Shown here: positions 54,425 through 63,584 of the stretch, piece after piece
Layout of the letters: each line of letters begins with the position of its first letter
How positions within the stretch are numbered: the first letter of the stretch is position 1
From: Planctomycetota bacterium
GTDB taxonomy: Bacteria; Planctomycetota; SZUA-567; JAKLDR01
Direction of reading: 5' to 3'
Assembly (NCBI GenBank): GCA_022703445.1
Contig: JAKLDR010000004.1
Coordinates: forward strand, 1-64,000
DNA: 64,000 bases
Made by a program: the position numbers and the translations under genes
Notes under the pieces: model-generated
Databases searched by the model: none
Told to the model about the DNA's origin: nothing
Seen by the model: only the letters and a program-made list of their open reading frames with translations

Positions 54425-55585
54425 ATGAGGATGGACACGGGCGTGGCCGCGCGCGCACTGGCCGGCTGGCTGCTGCTGGGCTGGGCAGCCGGCGCCGCGC
54501 CGGCGCCGGCCGGGGAGGTCTCGAAGGAAGCCATGGACACGGTGACCGGACTGCTGGATCCCTTCTGGAAGTCGAAGACCATGCGCGGCGAAGCCCTGTT
54601 CTTCGCACAGCGCAAGGCGGGCGAGCCGCTTGAGGCCCGGCTGCTCTTCCCGCCGGAGGCGGTGGTCTCGGTGCGGAGCGCCACCGGCGAGGTGACCTAC
54701 GAGGAGGGCAAGGACTACGCCCTGGACAAGGCCGCCGGGGTCGTCCGGCTGCTGCCCGGCTCGCGGATCCCGTCGAAGATGCCGGAGGAGATGTACCCGC
54801 CGGCCGACTCCAAGCTGCCCAAGATCTCCTCCCGGAAGGGCGATCCCAAGACCCATCTGATCTGGAGCGAGGGCAGCTTCTTCCACAAGCTGCAAGTCGA
54901 GGTGACCTACACCCACGCCGCCGGCCTGTGGCCGGGCTACGTCCCGAAGTTCGCGGGCGCCGCACTGCCCGGGACGCTGAAGAAGCTCCGGGCCAAGGAG
55001 CCGCTCAAGCTCTGCATGGCCGGCGACAGCATCTCGGCGGGCTACAACGCCTCGAAGCTGACCAAGGCGCCGCCGCTCATGCCCTGCTACGGGGAGCTCG
55101 TGGCCCTGGGGCTGGAGAAGGCCTGGGGCTCCAAGGTGACCTTCGCCAACTTCGCGGTGGGCGGCTGGACCTCGGACAACGGCCTGGCCGCCATCGGCAA
55201 GGTCGCCGCCGAGAAGCCGGACCTGGTGATCATCGCCTTCGGGATGAACGACTCGGGCAAGGCCCCGGCCAAGTACGCGGCCAACATCAGGGCCATGATG
55301 GAGGAGGTCCGCAAGACCTCGCCCGGGGCCGAGTTCGTCCTGGTGGCCTCGATGCTGCCCAACCCCGAGTGGAGCGCCACCCGCTCGGAGAGCTTCCCGC
55401 CGTTCCGGGACGAGCTCGCCAAGCTCTGCGGCAACGGTGCGGCCCTGGCCGACCTCACCGCGGTCTGGGCCGAGATGATGAAGCGCAAGAGCTTCCACGA
55501 CCTGACCGGCAACGGCGTCAACCACCCCAACGACTTCGGCCACCGGCTCTATGCCCAGGTGATCCTGGCGCTGCTGGTCGAATAG
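54425..55585 (+). CDS. Secreted SGNH/GDSL-type esterase
   Basis: A 386-residue exported protein. The signal peptide (VAARALAGWLLLGWAAGAAP) is followed by an N-terminal beta domain (about 30-180) of unknown role and a C-terminal SGNH hydrolase. Block I is CMAGDSISAG (catalytic Ser), block II VGGWTSDNG (Gly), block III FGMNDSGK (Asn) and block V NHPNDFGH (Asp/His). It could deacetylate or deacylate glycans. GGAGG lies 7 bases before the ATG. Confidence 0.85.
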   Translation: MRMDTGVAARALAGWLLLGWAAGAAPAPAGEVSKEAMDTVTGLLDPFWKSKTMRGEALFFAQRKAGEPLEARLLFPPEAVVSVRSATGEVTYEEGKDYALDKAAGVVRLLPGSRIPSKMPEEMYPPADSKLPKISSRKGDPKTHLIWSEGSFFHKLQVEVTYTHAAGLWPGYVPKFAGAALPGTLKKLRAKEPLKLCMAGDSISAGYNASKLTKAPPLMPCYGELVALGLEKAWGSKVTFANFAVGGWTSDNGLAAIGKVAAEKPDLVIIAFGMNDSGKAPAKYAANIRAMMEEVRKTSPGAEFVLVASMLPNPEWSATRSESFPPFRDELAKLCGNGAALADLTAVWAEMMKRKSFHDLTGNGVNHPNDFGHRLYAQVILALLVE

Positions 55586-55593
55586 CGGCGGCC

Positions 55594-57234
55594 ATGGACG
55601 ACCGCCCGGGCGTCCTCATAGTCCAGATCGACGGGCTGGGGCTCGACGTGCTGGTCGGCGCGCTCCGCCACCGGGTCATGCCCTTCACCCGACGGCTGCT
55701 GCGCCGGCACGGGCACACACTCATTCCGACCCGCTCCGGGGTGCCTTCCAGCACCCCGGCCTTCCAGGCCCGGCTCTTCTACGGGGCCCCGGCCGCGCTG
55801 CCCGGGTTCCGCTGGTACGAGAAGGCCTCCGGCCGCATCCGGGTCATGAAGAACTACGAGGACATCTGCTCGGTGCTGACGCGGATGCCCGAGTCGGCCG
55901 GGGTCATGTCCGGCGGCGCGGTCTACGGTGCGTTCTTCTCGGGCGGGGCGGAGCGGGCCTACTTCACGCCTGGGCAGCGCGACCACGGCTACCTGGCCGG
56001 CCCGGTCGGGTTTGCGGGCCTGCCGCGCATCCTGATCCACAACCTCCGGCCGGCGCTGCGCATCGCCGGGGCCTGTCTCTTCGAGCTGTGGCTGGAGGCC
56101 CTGGACTGGGCCGCGGCGGCCTGGCGCGGGCGGCTGCGCCGGCCGGAGGGGCTCTTCCCGCTGGAGCGCGTGGCCGTCAACGGGCTGCTCGCCGAGATCG
56201 CCTTCCTGGGCGCCCTCGGCGAACTCCGCCGGGGGACGCCGGCGGTCTTCGTCAACATGATGAGCTTCGACGTGATGGGCCACCACCGCGGGCCGCGCAG
56301 CCTCTCGGCCATGCTGGCGCTGCGGACCATCGACGCTCGGATCCGCCGGCTCTGGCGAGCGGCGGAACGCTCCGGCCGGAGCTACGAGCTCTACGTGCTC
56401 AGCGACCACGGCCAGACCCCGACCATGCCCTTCGAGCGCGCCGCCGGGCGGAGCCTGCGCGAGGCGGTGGTCGAGCACGAGCTGGCCGCGCGCGTCGCCC
56501 AGCACGGGCAGGCCCGGGGCCGGGAGCTGGTCCACTCGGTGGCGGTGCTGGGCCACCTCCGCCAGCTGGGGTCGCTGCTGCCCGGGCCGCTGAGCGCCCT
56601 GGCCGGCTTCCTGGCCCGGCGCATCGAGCGGCGGGTGCCTGCGGAGGACGCCGAGGATGCGGCCGTGGCCGGGGACCTGGTGGTCCTGCCCACCAGCGGA
56701 CTGGCCCACGTCTACTTCCGCCGGCACCCCGGGCATCCGGACATGGACGAGATCGAGCGCGGCCACCCCGGGCTGGCGGCGCACCTGGCGGCGCTCCCCG
56801 GTGTGCGCGCGGTGGTTGGGCGCCATCCCGGCGGCGCGCTGATCGTCTCGCGCGACGGTCGCATGGAGGTGGGCGAGCGGGTCACGGTCAGCGGCCACGA
56901 CCCGCTCTCCGGCGCCGGGCCCACCGAGGCGGTGGCCCGGGACCTGGCCGGGCTGATGGCCCAACCGGAGAGCGGCGACCTGGTGATCCTCGCCGGCAAG
57001 CTGGAGCGCCGGCGCTGGCTGAGGAAGACTCCGCTCTACGCCAGCTTCCTGGATGAGCTCGGCGGCCACGGCGGCATCGAGCCGCCAGAACAGAACACCT
57101 TCCTGATCGCCCCGGCCGCGCGCACCGGGCTCTTCCCGGCGGGCTGCGGGCCGGCCGACATCCACCGGGGGCTGGCCGAGGTGCGGGGGACTACTTCTTC
57201 TCCGCCGCCTTCTTGTAGCGGTACACCCAGGTGA
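55594..57234 (+). CDS. Alkaline-phosphatase-superfamily phosphodiesterase-like protein
   Basis: A 546-residue protein with an alkaline-phosphatase-fold pattern: VLIVQIDGLGLDVL (metal Asp), the likely nucleophile in SGVPSSTPAFQARLFYG, FDVMGHHRG (Asp/His ligands) and LYVLSDHGQTPT (Asp-His). This is the arrangement of type I phosphodiesterase/nucleotide pyrophosphatases. No signal peptide is seen. The substrate is unknown. It follows the SGNH gene by 8 bp. The last 15 codons overlap the end of the convergent Kelch-like gene by 44 bp. Confidence 0.8.
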   Translation: MDDRPGVLIVQIDGLGLDVLVGALRHRVMPFTRRLLRRHGHTLIPTRSGVPSSTPAFQARLFYGAPAALPGFRWYEKASGRIRVMKNYEDICSVLTRMPESAGVMSGGAVYGAFFSGGAERAYFTPGQRDHGYLAGPVGFAGLPRILIHNLRPALRIAGACLFELWLEALDWAAAAWRGRLRRPEGLFPLERVAVNGLLAEIAFLGALGELRRGTPAVFVNMMSFDVMGHHRGPRSLSAMLALRTIDARIRRLWRAAERSGRSYELYVLSDHGQTPTMPFERAAGRSLREAVVEHELAARVAQHGQARGRELVHSVAVLGHLRQLGSLLPGPLSALAGFLARRIERRVPAEDAEDAAVAGDLVVLPTSGLAHVYFRRHPGHPDMDEIERGHPGLAAHLAALPGVRAVVGRHPGGALIVSRDGRMEVGERVTVSGHDPLSGAGPTEAVARDLAGLMAQPESGDLVILAGKLERRRWLRKTPLYASFLDELGGHGGIEPPEQNTFLIAPAARTGLFPAGCGPADIHRGLAEVRGTTSSPPPSCSGTPR

Positions 57235-58468
57235 CCGTGCCCATGTTGACCACGAAGACGTTGCGCTCCGGGTCGAAGTAGCCGACCGGACGGGCGTCGC
57301 CCTTCTCGGGGATCGGGGCGCCTTCGGGCTTGAGCCTGGTCCACTCGGTCTTGTCCGGGTCATAGGCCCAGATGGCGCGCGCGGTGGTGTCGTAGAGCAA
57401 CCCGACCCGGCCGACCGGGTCGAAGTAGAACATGGAGCGCGCGTCGAAGCCCTCGGGCAGGTCCGGCTTCTCCACGACCTTCTTCCATTCGCCCAGGGCA
57501 TCGCCCGCGGTGGCCATCTGCCAGGTGCAGCAGGCCCCGCCCGCCTTGTACGCCGAGCGGTGGGCGATCAGCAGCTTCCGGGACGAGTCGTAGCAGACCA
57601 CCGATTCGTCCCCCGGACGATCCGCCGGCTTGCCCTTGGAGACCTCCTTCCAGGCGAGGGTCTTCGAGTCGAGGATCCAGATGCCGCGCTCCTGGCTGGT
57701 CCAGAGCGAGCCCTTGACGTCCGGGACGTACTCGAGCGAGCTGGCGTAGCGCGTCCGGGGCCAGGGTTCCTTGGTGGGCAGCGGCTCCCACTGCTTCTTC
57801 CAGGGGTAGAAGGCCCACATCGGCGGGCCCTTGTAGAACTGGTCCTGGGTCGCGCCGATGGCGTCGAGCTTCTCCTTGAGCCGGTAGGGCGGCCACTGGC
57901 AGAGCCACACGGCGGCCTTCATCTCCGGGTCGTAGGTCATCTCCCACCAGGTGTGGGCCGGATGCCCCGGGCCGCCGAGCTTGGTGCGCAGCCACCCGTC
58001 CCTCACTTCCAGGGTCTTCTTGTCGTAGTCGCCGACCGCGCCGCGGTCGTTGTAGTCCGCCGCGTAGAGCACGATCCAGGAGTTGGACGGCAGGTCGTAC
58101 TCCCAGGCGTCGTTCAGGCGGTGCGGAGTGCCATGGTTGGCGCCGCAGAAGAAGGCCCGCTTGCGGTCCGGCATCCAGGCCATCTTGATGCTGTAGTCGC
58201 GGCCGCCGGGGCCGCGCTTGTCCATGCCGTACTGCTTGGTCAGCGGCCCGGGGTCGCCGATCACCTTGGTGGCCGGGAGCAGCGCCGAGGAGTTGTCCCC
58301 GAGCTTCTCGAGGATGGCCGTCACCGCCGGATCGGCGGCCTGCGCCGGCTCGACGGCCGCCGGAGACGATGGCTCCGCCGCCGCAGCCAGTCCGGCGCCA
58401 GCACCGCCGCCCGCAGGTCCGAACGCCAGAACCACGCCCATCGCCGCCGCCAGCATTGCCTTGGACAT
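57191..58468 (-). CDS. Secreted Kelch-like beta-propeller protein
   Basis: A 425-residue exported protein. The signal peptide is MSKAMLAAAMGVVLAFG; the frame extends to an ATG at 58483, but GGAGG lies 8 bases before 58468. Blade-like units follow: HRLNDAWEYDLPSNSWIVLY, MWAFYPWKKQWEPLP, GIWILDSKTLAWKEV and AIWAYDPDKTEWTRL. This pattern of Kelch or galactose-oxidase-like propellers binds proteins or sugars. No catalytic residues are evident. Confidence 0.72.
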   Translation of the reverse strand: MSKAMLAAAMGVVLAFGPAGGGAGAGLAAAAEPSSPAAVEPAQAADPAVTAILEKLGDNSSALLPATKVIGDPGPLTKQYGMDKRGPGGRDYSIKMAWMPDRKRAFFCGANHGTPHRLNDAWEYDLPSNSWIVLYAADYNDRGAVGDYDKKTLEVRDGWLRTKLGGPGHPAHTWWEMTYDPEMKAAVWLCQWPPYRLKEKLDAIGATQDQFYKGPPMWAFYPWKKQWEPLPTKEPWPRTRYASSLEYVPDVKGSLWTSQERGIWILDSKTLAWKEVSKGKPADRPGDESVVCYDSSRKLLIAHRSAYKAGGACCTWQMATAGDALGEWKKVVEKPDLPEGFDARSMFYFDPVGRVGLLYDTTARAIWAYDPDKTEWTRLKPEGAPIPEKGDARPVGYFDPERNVFVVNMGTVTWVYRYKKAAEKK

Positions 58469-58592
58469 CACCATCGCCTCCATGGGTCTTCTTCCGCCGA
58501 ACGGGCGCCACCGATCTTATATGGACAGTCGCCTCGGGATATCGGCCGAATCGCGGAAATCTTGGGGGCCGGAAGGGGAACGGAGATAGCGC

Positions 58593-59036
58593 CTACTTCG
58601 CCGTCTCCTGGCCCTGGATCTTATTCAGCGCCGAGGCGGCGATATTGCGGACAGCTTCGTCGTCATCGTTCACCAACCGCTTCAGAACGGGGATGGCGTC
58701 CTTGGCAGGCGGTTCAATCTCGGCGAGCACCTCAACGGCCTCCGCCCTCTTGGAGGCGAACTCTCTGGGCATGCACAGATAGAGCTCCAGTTTGGAGGTG
58801 GCAGGGACGGGTCCGCCCAATTTGATGACCAGGGCGTCACCTCCGGGGATCCGGTCGACCGGTCCGCTCACGAACCACCCCACGTTCACGAGGCCCGATC
58901 TCACCTGCCACACAGGCACGGCCACAGCTCCGACGAACCAAGCCAGCCCCAAAGCCAGCAGGATGCCGGCGCTCCACAGCGCCATCGGCCGCCAAGTGTG
59001 GAGGGGCTTGGCGGGCAGGTCGGCTGGCCCGGTCAC
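58593..59036 (-). CDS. Membrane-anchored HEAT-motif protein
   Basis: A 147-residue protein: one transmembrane helix at about residues 19-42 (ALWSAGILLALGLAWFVGAV), a short beta-rich segment and a single HEAT-type helix pair at the end (KDAIPVLKRLVNDDDEAVRN). Its GTG start overlaps the stop of the upstream double secretin-N-like gene (GTGA), so the two are coupled. Function unknown. Confidence 0.65.
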   Translation of the reverse strand: MTGPADLPAKPLHTWRPMALWSAGILLALGLAWFVGAVAVPVWQVRSGLVNVGWFVSGPVDRIPGGDALVIKLGGPVPATSKLELYLCMPREFASKRAEAVEVLAEIEPPAKDAIPVLKRLVNDDDEAVRNIAASALNKIQGQETAK

Positions 59037-61090
59037 TTGGCCGCTTCCTCTTTGGCCTTCGGCAGTTCCACCAGGTCAACCTTGGCCAGCACGGCGACCT
59101 TGGAGGCGCCCTTGCCCCGGCCGCCGGGCGGCTCCGCCCGGCGCTCGTAGATGCCGACCAGTGAGTATTTGCCGAGCGGAACGGACGGGGTGGCCCGCAC
59201 GTCGAGCACGCCGATCTCCGGCGCCTGGTAGCGGCAGCGGAACAGGGGACTCTTCTCCTCGGCGGTCTTCTCGCCCAGCTTCTCGGCCAGCTTGAAGCGC
59301 ACCTCCATCTCGGCGGACCGGCGCTCGGCACTCAGGATGGGCCGGACCTCGAAGGCCCAGCCGGTCTGGACGAGCCTCGCCTCCGGCAGCACGGCGGCCC
59401 CGCTCGCGCTGAACCCGTTCACGTAGGTGGCGGCCAGCGTCCCGGCGACGTGGACGCGCTGCAGGTTGCAGGCCACAATCCGCGGCGCAGCGAGCAAGCC
59501 CTTGGGCCCGGCGGCGGCAACCAGCTCTTCGGCCTCCTCCGGCGTGAACTCGCGCCGGCCGTCGGCCGCGAGCCTGGCCGCGGCCTCCTCGCCGAGTTCC
59601 AGGACCAGACCCTGGACCAGCAGGCGCTTCTTGTAGACGGCACGCTGCTCGACGATGAACCTAGCTATGCGCTCCTGCACCGCTGGCGTGTGGAAGACGA
59701 TGACCTGGCCGTTCTGCTCCTGGATGGAGGTGCCGCCCACGCCCCAGCTGGCCGGCTCGATGGCCCGCTTGATCATGTCCTGCATGGCGCCGGGCGGGAG
59801 GTCACCGCCGCCCGGAGGCCCCACGGTCATGATGGGGGCGAAATCGACGTTCGCGGCCTGCTGGGCGTAACTCGGCCCCAGTCGAGGGGCAGGCCAGTCG
59901 GGCTTCGGCCAACTCAGGTCGGCAGTGTCGTAGAAAGCCTGGACCAGGTTCTGACCGGTTCCGCCGGCTGCAGACCAGGATTCGGCGCCCGGCTTGCCGG
60001 ACAGGAGCCGAACCCGGGCGATCACGGCCACCGTCCGATCCGGCGCCCCGGCTTTGCCCTCCAGACCGGGGGCGGCCGGCCCCATCCCCACCAGGATATG
60101 CGTGTCGAGCGGGACGGTCACCCGGGTGTGCAGCCGCCAACACCCGGCCTCCGGGAGCGTGATCCGGCCGCGGAATGGCACCGGCTTGCCATGACCATGG
60201 GCTTCGCCGCCGGTCGACCCCTCATCGCCGGGCCTGATGGGACGCTGGTCCGCGCGTGGGACCGACAGCGTCGAAAACTCCACTTCACGCTCCCGCCAGT
60301 TGCCGGTGAGGTTGAAGTGCACGTCCAGGTCAGCCGAGGAACCATCGGTGCCCATCACCGGGCGCACGTCGAAGGTCATGCCGGTGACGTCGCTGCTCAG
60401 CACCGGCTGTATCGCCCCGTCGCCGGCCCGATAGGCGGAGACGCGCCGGTGGAAGCGAACCGCCGCGGCGTTGTTCCGCTGACCGTGGGCGCAGACCACC
60501 TCGGGCGCCGCCAGCACTCCGCCGGGACCGGCGGCCTTGATCAGCGCCTCGACCTCCTGGGCCGACAGGGACGGCGACGGGCGCATGCGCAGCTCCCTGG
60601 CCGCCCTGGCCTCCACGGACACGACCAGCCCCTGCACGGAGAGCCGCAGTCGGCGGTCTTCCATTGCCTGAAGCTGCGCGGCGATCAGGCGGTGGACCTC
60701 CGGGGTATGGATCACGGCAAGCTGCCAGGCGCGGTTCTCGATGCTATGCCCCTTGCCGGGCTGCCAGCTTTCGGGCTGGAAGCGCTGCCTGATCATGTCG
60801 ATCGTCGATTCGGCCGTAACCCGGGGCGTGGTGACGGCTGGCGGGAAGGGATCCGTCCGGAGGTATCCGATATCGCCGCCCATGTCGCCTTGGTTCGGGA
60901 AGAGCTGCACCGGCCCAGGGTAGTCATCGACCGTCGCGCACAGCCCCCTCACGTCATAGCTGCGCAGCTCGGGCTTCCCGGGAGCCGCCGCCGGCGCGCC
61001 CTCCGGCTCCCCGCCGCGGCCGGGCGGGCTCCAGATCAGGACCGACCCCAGGACAGCGCCCAGAACCGCCAGCATTGCTCTTCCGCGCAT
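59033..61090 (-). CDS. Exported protein with two secretin-N-like repeats
   Basis: A 685-residue exported protein (signal peptide MLAVLGAVLGSVLIWSP). Two tandem units, about residues 75-370 and about 400-670, each begin with a DMIRQRFQPESWQ- or DMIKRAIEPASWG-type segment, followed by VIHTPEVHRLIAAQLQAM or VFHTPAVQERIARFIVEQ. This is the N-domain pattern of secretins, but no pore domain follows. The ATG at 61090 has GGAGG upstream. It is possibly a periplasmic adaptor; function unproven. Confidence 0.65.
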   Translation of the reverse strand: MRGRAMLAVLGAVLGSVLIWSPPGRGGEPEGAPAAAPGKPELRSYDVRGLCATVDDYPGPVQLFPNQGDMGGDIGYLRTDPFPPAVTTPRVTAESTIDMIRQRFQPESWQPGKGHSIENRAWQLAVIHTPEVHRLIAAQLQAMEDRRLRLSVQGLVVSVEARAARELRMRPSPSLSAQEVEALIKAAGPGGVLAAPEVVCAHGQRNNAAAVRFHRRVSAYRAGDGAIQPVLSSDVTGMTFDVRPVMGTDGSSADLDVHFNLTGNWREREVEFSTLSVPRADQRPIRPGDEGSTGGEAHGHGKPVPFRGRITLPEAGCWRLHTRVTVPLDTHILVGMGPAAPGLEGKAGAPDRTVAVIARVRLLSGKPGAESWSAAGGTGQNLVQAFYDTADLSWPKPDWPAPRLGPSYAQQAANVDFAPIMTVGPPGGGDLPPGAMQDMIKRAIEPASWGVGGTSIQEQNGQVIVFHTPAVQERIARFIVEQRAVYKKRLLVQGLVLELGEEAAARLAADGRREFTPEEAEELVAAAGPKGLLAAPRIVACNLQRVHVAGTLAATYVNGFSASGAAVLPEARLVQTGWAFEVRPILSAERRSAEMEVRFKLAEKLGEKTAEEKSPLFRCRYQAPEIGVLDVRATPSVPLGKYSLVGIYERRAEPPGGRGKGASKVAVLAKVDLVELPKAKEEAAK

Positions 61091-61278
61091 AGCCCGCCCC
61101 TCCAGAAACCACGACGGCGAGGGTAGCCCCGGGATTAGCGGTGTCAAGGCCGGAGAGTGGGAGGGCAGGGGCCGTTTCAAGAAGGCCTCTGGCCACGATT
61201 GTCACCCTGACAGTAACGCTGGACATTCGGCTTTCAACACATAGCAGATAACATAATAGCTTTTGATGTCATATTTCA

Positions 61279-61290
61279 TATCTATAGATA
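61279..61290. promoter_or_regulatory. Perfect palindrome in A+T-rich hipBA promoter region
   Basis: TATCTATAGATA is a perfect 12-bp palindrome in the strongly A+T-rich stretch about 61200-61325. It lies just upstream of the -35 region of the hipBA promoter and is a natural candidate operator for the HipB-like repressor. Known HipB sites also begin TATC and end GATA. Confidence 0.45.
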
Positions 61291-61295
61291 ATTAG

Positions 61296-61323
61296 TTGCC
61301 TTTACATTGCCAAAGGCTACAAT
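61296..61323 (+). promoter_or_regulatory. Predicted leaderless promoter of hipBA
   Basis: TTGCCT (61296-61301), 16-bp spacer, TACAAT (61318-61323). The expected start is at or within a base of the A of the ATG at 61330, and no ribosome binding site precedes that ATG, so the mRNA is probably leaderless. Confidence 0.5.
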
Positions 61324-61329
61324 GCCCCC

Positions 61330-61641
61330 ATGCCCGAGCTCAACCCCAGCCTGATGCTGCCGGCGGATGCCGGCCGGTTGCTCGCCGAGCGCGTCAAGGC
61401 GCTCCGGCTGCTGCGCGGCTGGAAGCGCACGACGCTGGCCGAGCGCTCGGGCGTCACCGCGGCGTCGCTCAAGCGCTTCGAGACGACGGGCCTCGTGTCG
61501 CTCGAAAGCCTGCTCAAGCTGGCTCACGCGCTTGGGCGGCTCCCGGAGTTTGCGGAGCTGCTCCGGCCGCCCGAGGCCCGGAGCATCGCGGAGCTCGAGG
61601 GCCGCTACTCGATCCCGGCGAGGAAGCGGGGCCGGCTGTGA
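61330..61641 (+). CDS. hipB: HipB-like XRE-family antitoxin/regulator
   Basis: A 103-residue helix-turn-helix protein. Residues about 18-75 form the XRE fold (LLAERVKALRLLRGWKRTTL followed by VTAASLKRFETTG). The C-terminus (SIAELEGRYSIPARKRGRL) is basic. It should bind the toxin and the palindromic operator. Its stop overlaps the hipA start (GTGA). The gene itself is G+C-rich, in contrast to its promoter. Confidence 0.82.
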   Translation: MPELNPSLMLPADAGRLLAERVKALRLLRGWKRTTLAERSGVTAASLKRFETTGLVSLESLLKLAHALGRLPEFAELLRPPEARSIAELEGRYSIPARKRGRL

Positions 61642-62864
61642 GGCGGCTCGACGTGCGCTTCACGCGCGAGCCGGGCGACGAGTTCCCGGTCGGGACGCTC
61701 GCGGAGGACGCCGGGCGCATCTACTTCGAGTACGACGCCGGCTTCCTGGCGCGGGGGCTCGAGCTCTCGCCGCTGCGCCTGCCGGCGGCGCCCGGGCTGC
61801 ACGAGCACCGGGGCGCGGCGTTCGGCCCGCTGCCCGGGCTCTTCGCCGACTCGCTGCCCGACGCCTGGGGCACGCTGCTCATGGACCGGAGCTTCCGGGC
61901 CGGCGGACGCGCTCCGGAGGAGGTCTCGCCGCTCGAGCGCCTCGCCTGGCTGGGGACCGGCACCATGGGGGCGCTCACCTACCACCCGCCGGCCGACGTC
62001 GGCGAGGACGAGACCGGGGGCGACGCGTTCGACCTGGGCGAGCTCTGCCGCTCGGCCCACGAACTCCTCGAGGGCAAGGCCTCGGCGGTGCTCCCGCAAC
62101 TGCTGCGTGCCGGCGGCAGCCCGGGCGGCGCCCGGCCGAAAGTGCTGGCCGGCGTCCGGGGCGACGCAATCCGCTCGGGCGAGGGCGACCTGCCCGAGGA
62201 TTGGGACCACTGGATCGTCAAGTTCCCGGCGCGGAGCGACGACACCGACGCCGGGGCGGTCGAGTACGCCTACTCGCTGATGGCCCGGGCCGCGGGCCTG
62301 GAGATGCCCGAGACGCGGCTCTTCGCGGCCGCCGGCGGCGGGCGCTTCTTCGGCGCGGCGCGCTTCGACCGCCGGGGCAACCGGCGCTTCCACGTCCACA
62401 CCTTCGCCGGCCTGATCGAGACCGACTTCCGGGTGCCGGCGTGCGACTACGCCGACCTGCTCCGGGCCGCCTCGCTCCTCACGCGCAACCAGCGCGAGGT
62501 GGCCAGGGCCTTCCGGCTGATGGCCTTCAATGTCCTGGCCCACAACCGCGACGACCACGCCAAGAACTTCGCGTTCCTGCTCGACGACGAAACCAAGGAG
62601 TGGCGCCTGGCGCCGGCCTACGACCTGACCCTGGCCCCCGGCCCGGGTGGCGAGCACACCATGACCGTCGCCGGCGAGGGCCGCTCGCCCTGCGCGGAGC
62701 ACATGCAGAAGCTCGCCGCCGGCGCCGGGATCAAGCGCCGCGCCGCCGCGGAGGTCATCGCCGAGGTCCGCGCCGCGGTCAGGCGCTGGCCGGAGTTCGC
62801 GGAGGGTGCCGGGCTCGGGCGGGAGGCTGCCGGCAAGGTGGCGGAGCGGCTTGGGGCGGGGTGA
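61638..62864 (+). CDS. hipA: HipA-like serine/threonine kinase toxin
   Basis: A 408-residue HipA-family kinase. The N-subdomain (about 1-100) includes FGPLPGLFADSLPDAWG, the ATP-binding Lys sits in WIVKFPAR, and the catalytic loop is AHNRDDHAKNFAFLLD near residue 300, followed by the metal loop APAYDLTLAPG. In E. coli HipA phosphorylates glutamyl-tRNA synthetase, and the substrate here is unknown. The pairing with hipB fits a type II toxin-antitoxin module. Both genes show the composition of their surroundings. Confidence 0.88.
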   Translation: MRRLDVRFTREPGDEFPVGTLAEDAGRIYFEYDAGFLARGLELSPLRLPAAPGLHEHRGAAFGPLPGLFADSLPDAWGTLLMDRSFRAGGRAPEEVSPLERLAWLGTGTMGALTYHPPADVGEDETGGDAFDLGELCRSAHELLEGKASAVLPQLLRAGGSPGGARPKVLAGVRGDAIRSGEGDLPEDWDHWIVKFPARSDDTDAGAVEYAYSLMARAAGLEMPETRLFAAAGGGRFFGAARFDRRGNRRFHVHTFAGLIETDFRVPACDYADLLRAASLLTRNQREVARAFRLMAFNVLAHNRDDHAKNFAFLLDDETKEWRLAPAYDLTLAPGPGGEHTMTVAGEGRSPCAEHMQKLAAGAGIKRRAAAEVIAEVRAAVRRWPEFAEGAGLGREAAGKVAERLGAG

Positions 62865-62870
62865 GGGGCA

Positions 62871-62904
62871 CGGGTTGCGCGTTCTGAGTCTCGGGTTGCG
62901 AGTT
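62871..62904. repeat. Short direct repeat (CGGGTTGCG modules)
   Basis: Two copies of CGGGTTGCGxGTT (62871-62883 and 62892-62904), 21 bp apart, lie just after the hipA stop. They resemble one arm of the modular repeats elsewhere in this window, but no inverted partner is found nearby. Confidence 0.4.
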
Positions 62905-62989
62905 TGGAGGTACTGACGCCAGGCAAATCATCGCAGTTGACCGGGAGGAACCGTCAGAGACAATTGCCGGCGCAGATAGGAGGTATCGC

Positions 62990-63559
62990 GTGAAAAAGAC
63001 TTCCTGGACGCCCAGGCACTGCGGCTGGCTCTGCCTCGTCGCCATGGCGATTCTTGCCGGATGCACAGCGTCCCGGCAGAGCACCACAAGCACTAATGCT
63101 GAGGAACTGCTCCAGAAAGTGCAGGTTCAGAGAATCGATCTGGATCTTCCAGACAACATGGATAAGACCAACAGGCTCCTTTGGGATCGTTTTGTGAACC
63201 AACCCTACGAGGGCCAGTTCAGCGGTCTCAAGGCAATGGACTGGCAGGCCAATTGGCCCAAGTTCCGGAAGAGGCTGGTGGCCTTGGCTCGGGCCGGCGG
63301 GCACGATGCCGCCGCCCTGGGGCAGATCATCGATGACCGTTACCCGAAGCTCACGGCGAATGACGCCGCGCTACCGGTCGGGGCTTTTGCCGCGCGTCAA
63401 GGGGAGGACGAAGTCTGGATCCTGGTCATCAAACGGGAGTCTATCTCGGCATCCCTGGGCCCCCCTGAGGTTAGGGCACGACTCACCCTCTGCCACATTG
63501 GCGTAACCGCCTATCGCATCAGGGACTTCAGGATCGTCGGCGGCGTGTCTTGCGACTAG
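62990..63559 (+). CDS. Hypothetical lipoprotein
   Basis: A 189-residue lipoprotein. The signal peptide (HCGWLCLVAMAILAGC) ends in a lipobox LAGC, so the Cys at about residue 25 is lipidated. The mature part is of no recognised family (WDRFVNQPYEGQFSGLKAMD; DRYPKLTANDAALPVGAF). The GTG start has a very strong AGGAGGT site. The gene is visibly poorer in G+C than its neighbours, which may indicate recent acquisition. Confidence 0.72.
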   Translation: MKKTSWTPRHCGWLCLVAMAILAGCTASRQSTTSTNAEELLQKVQVQRIDLDLPDNMDKTNRLLWDRFVNQPYEGQFSGLKAMDWQANWPKFRKRLVALARAGGHDAAALGQIIDDRYPKLTANDAALPVGAFAARQGEDEVWILVIKRESISASLGPPEVRARLTLCHIGVTAYRIRDFRIVGGVSCD

Positions 63560-63584
63560 AGTCGCAGACACCCCACGATTCCCG

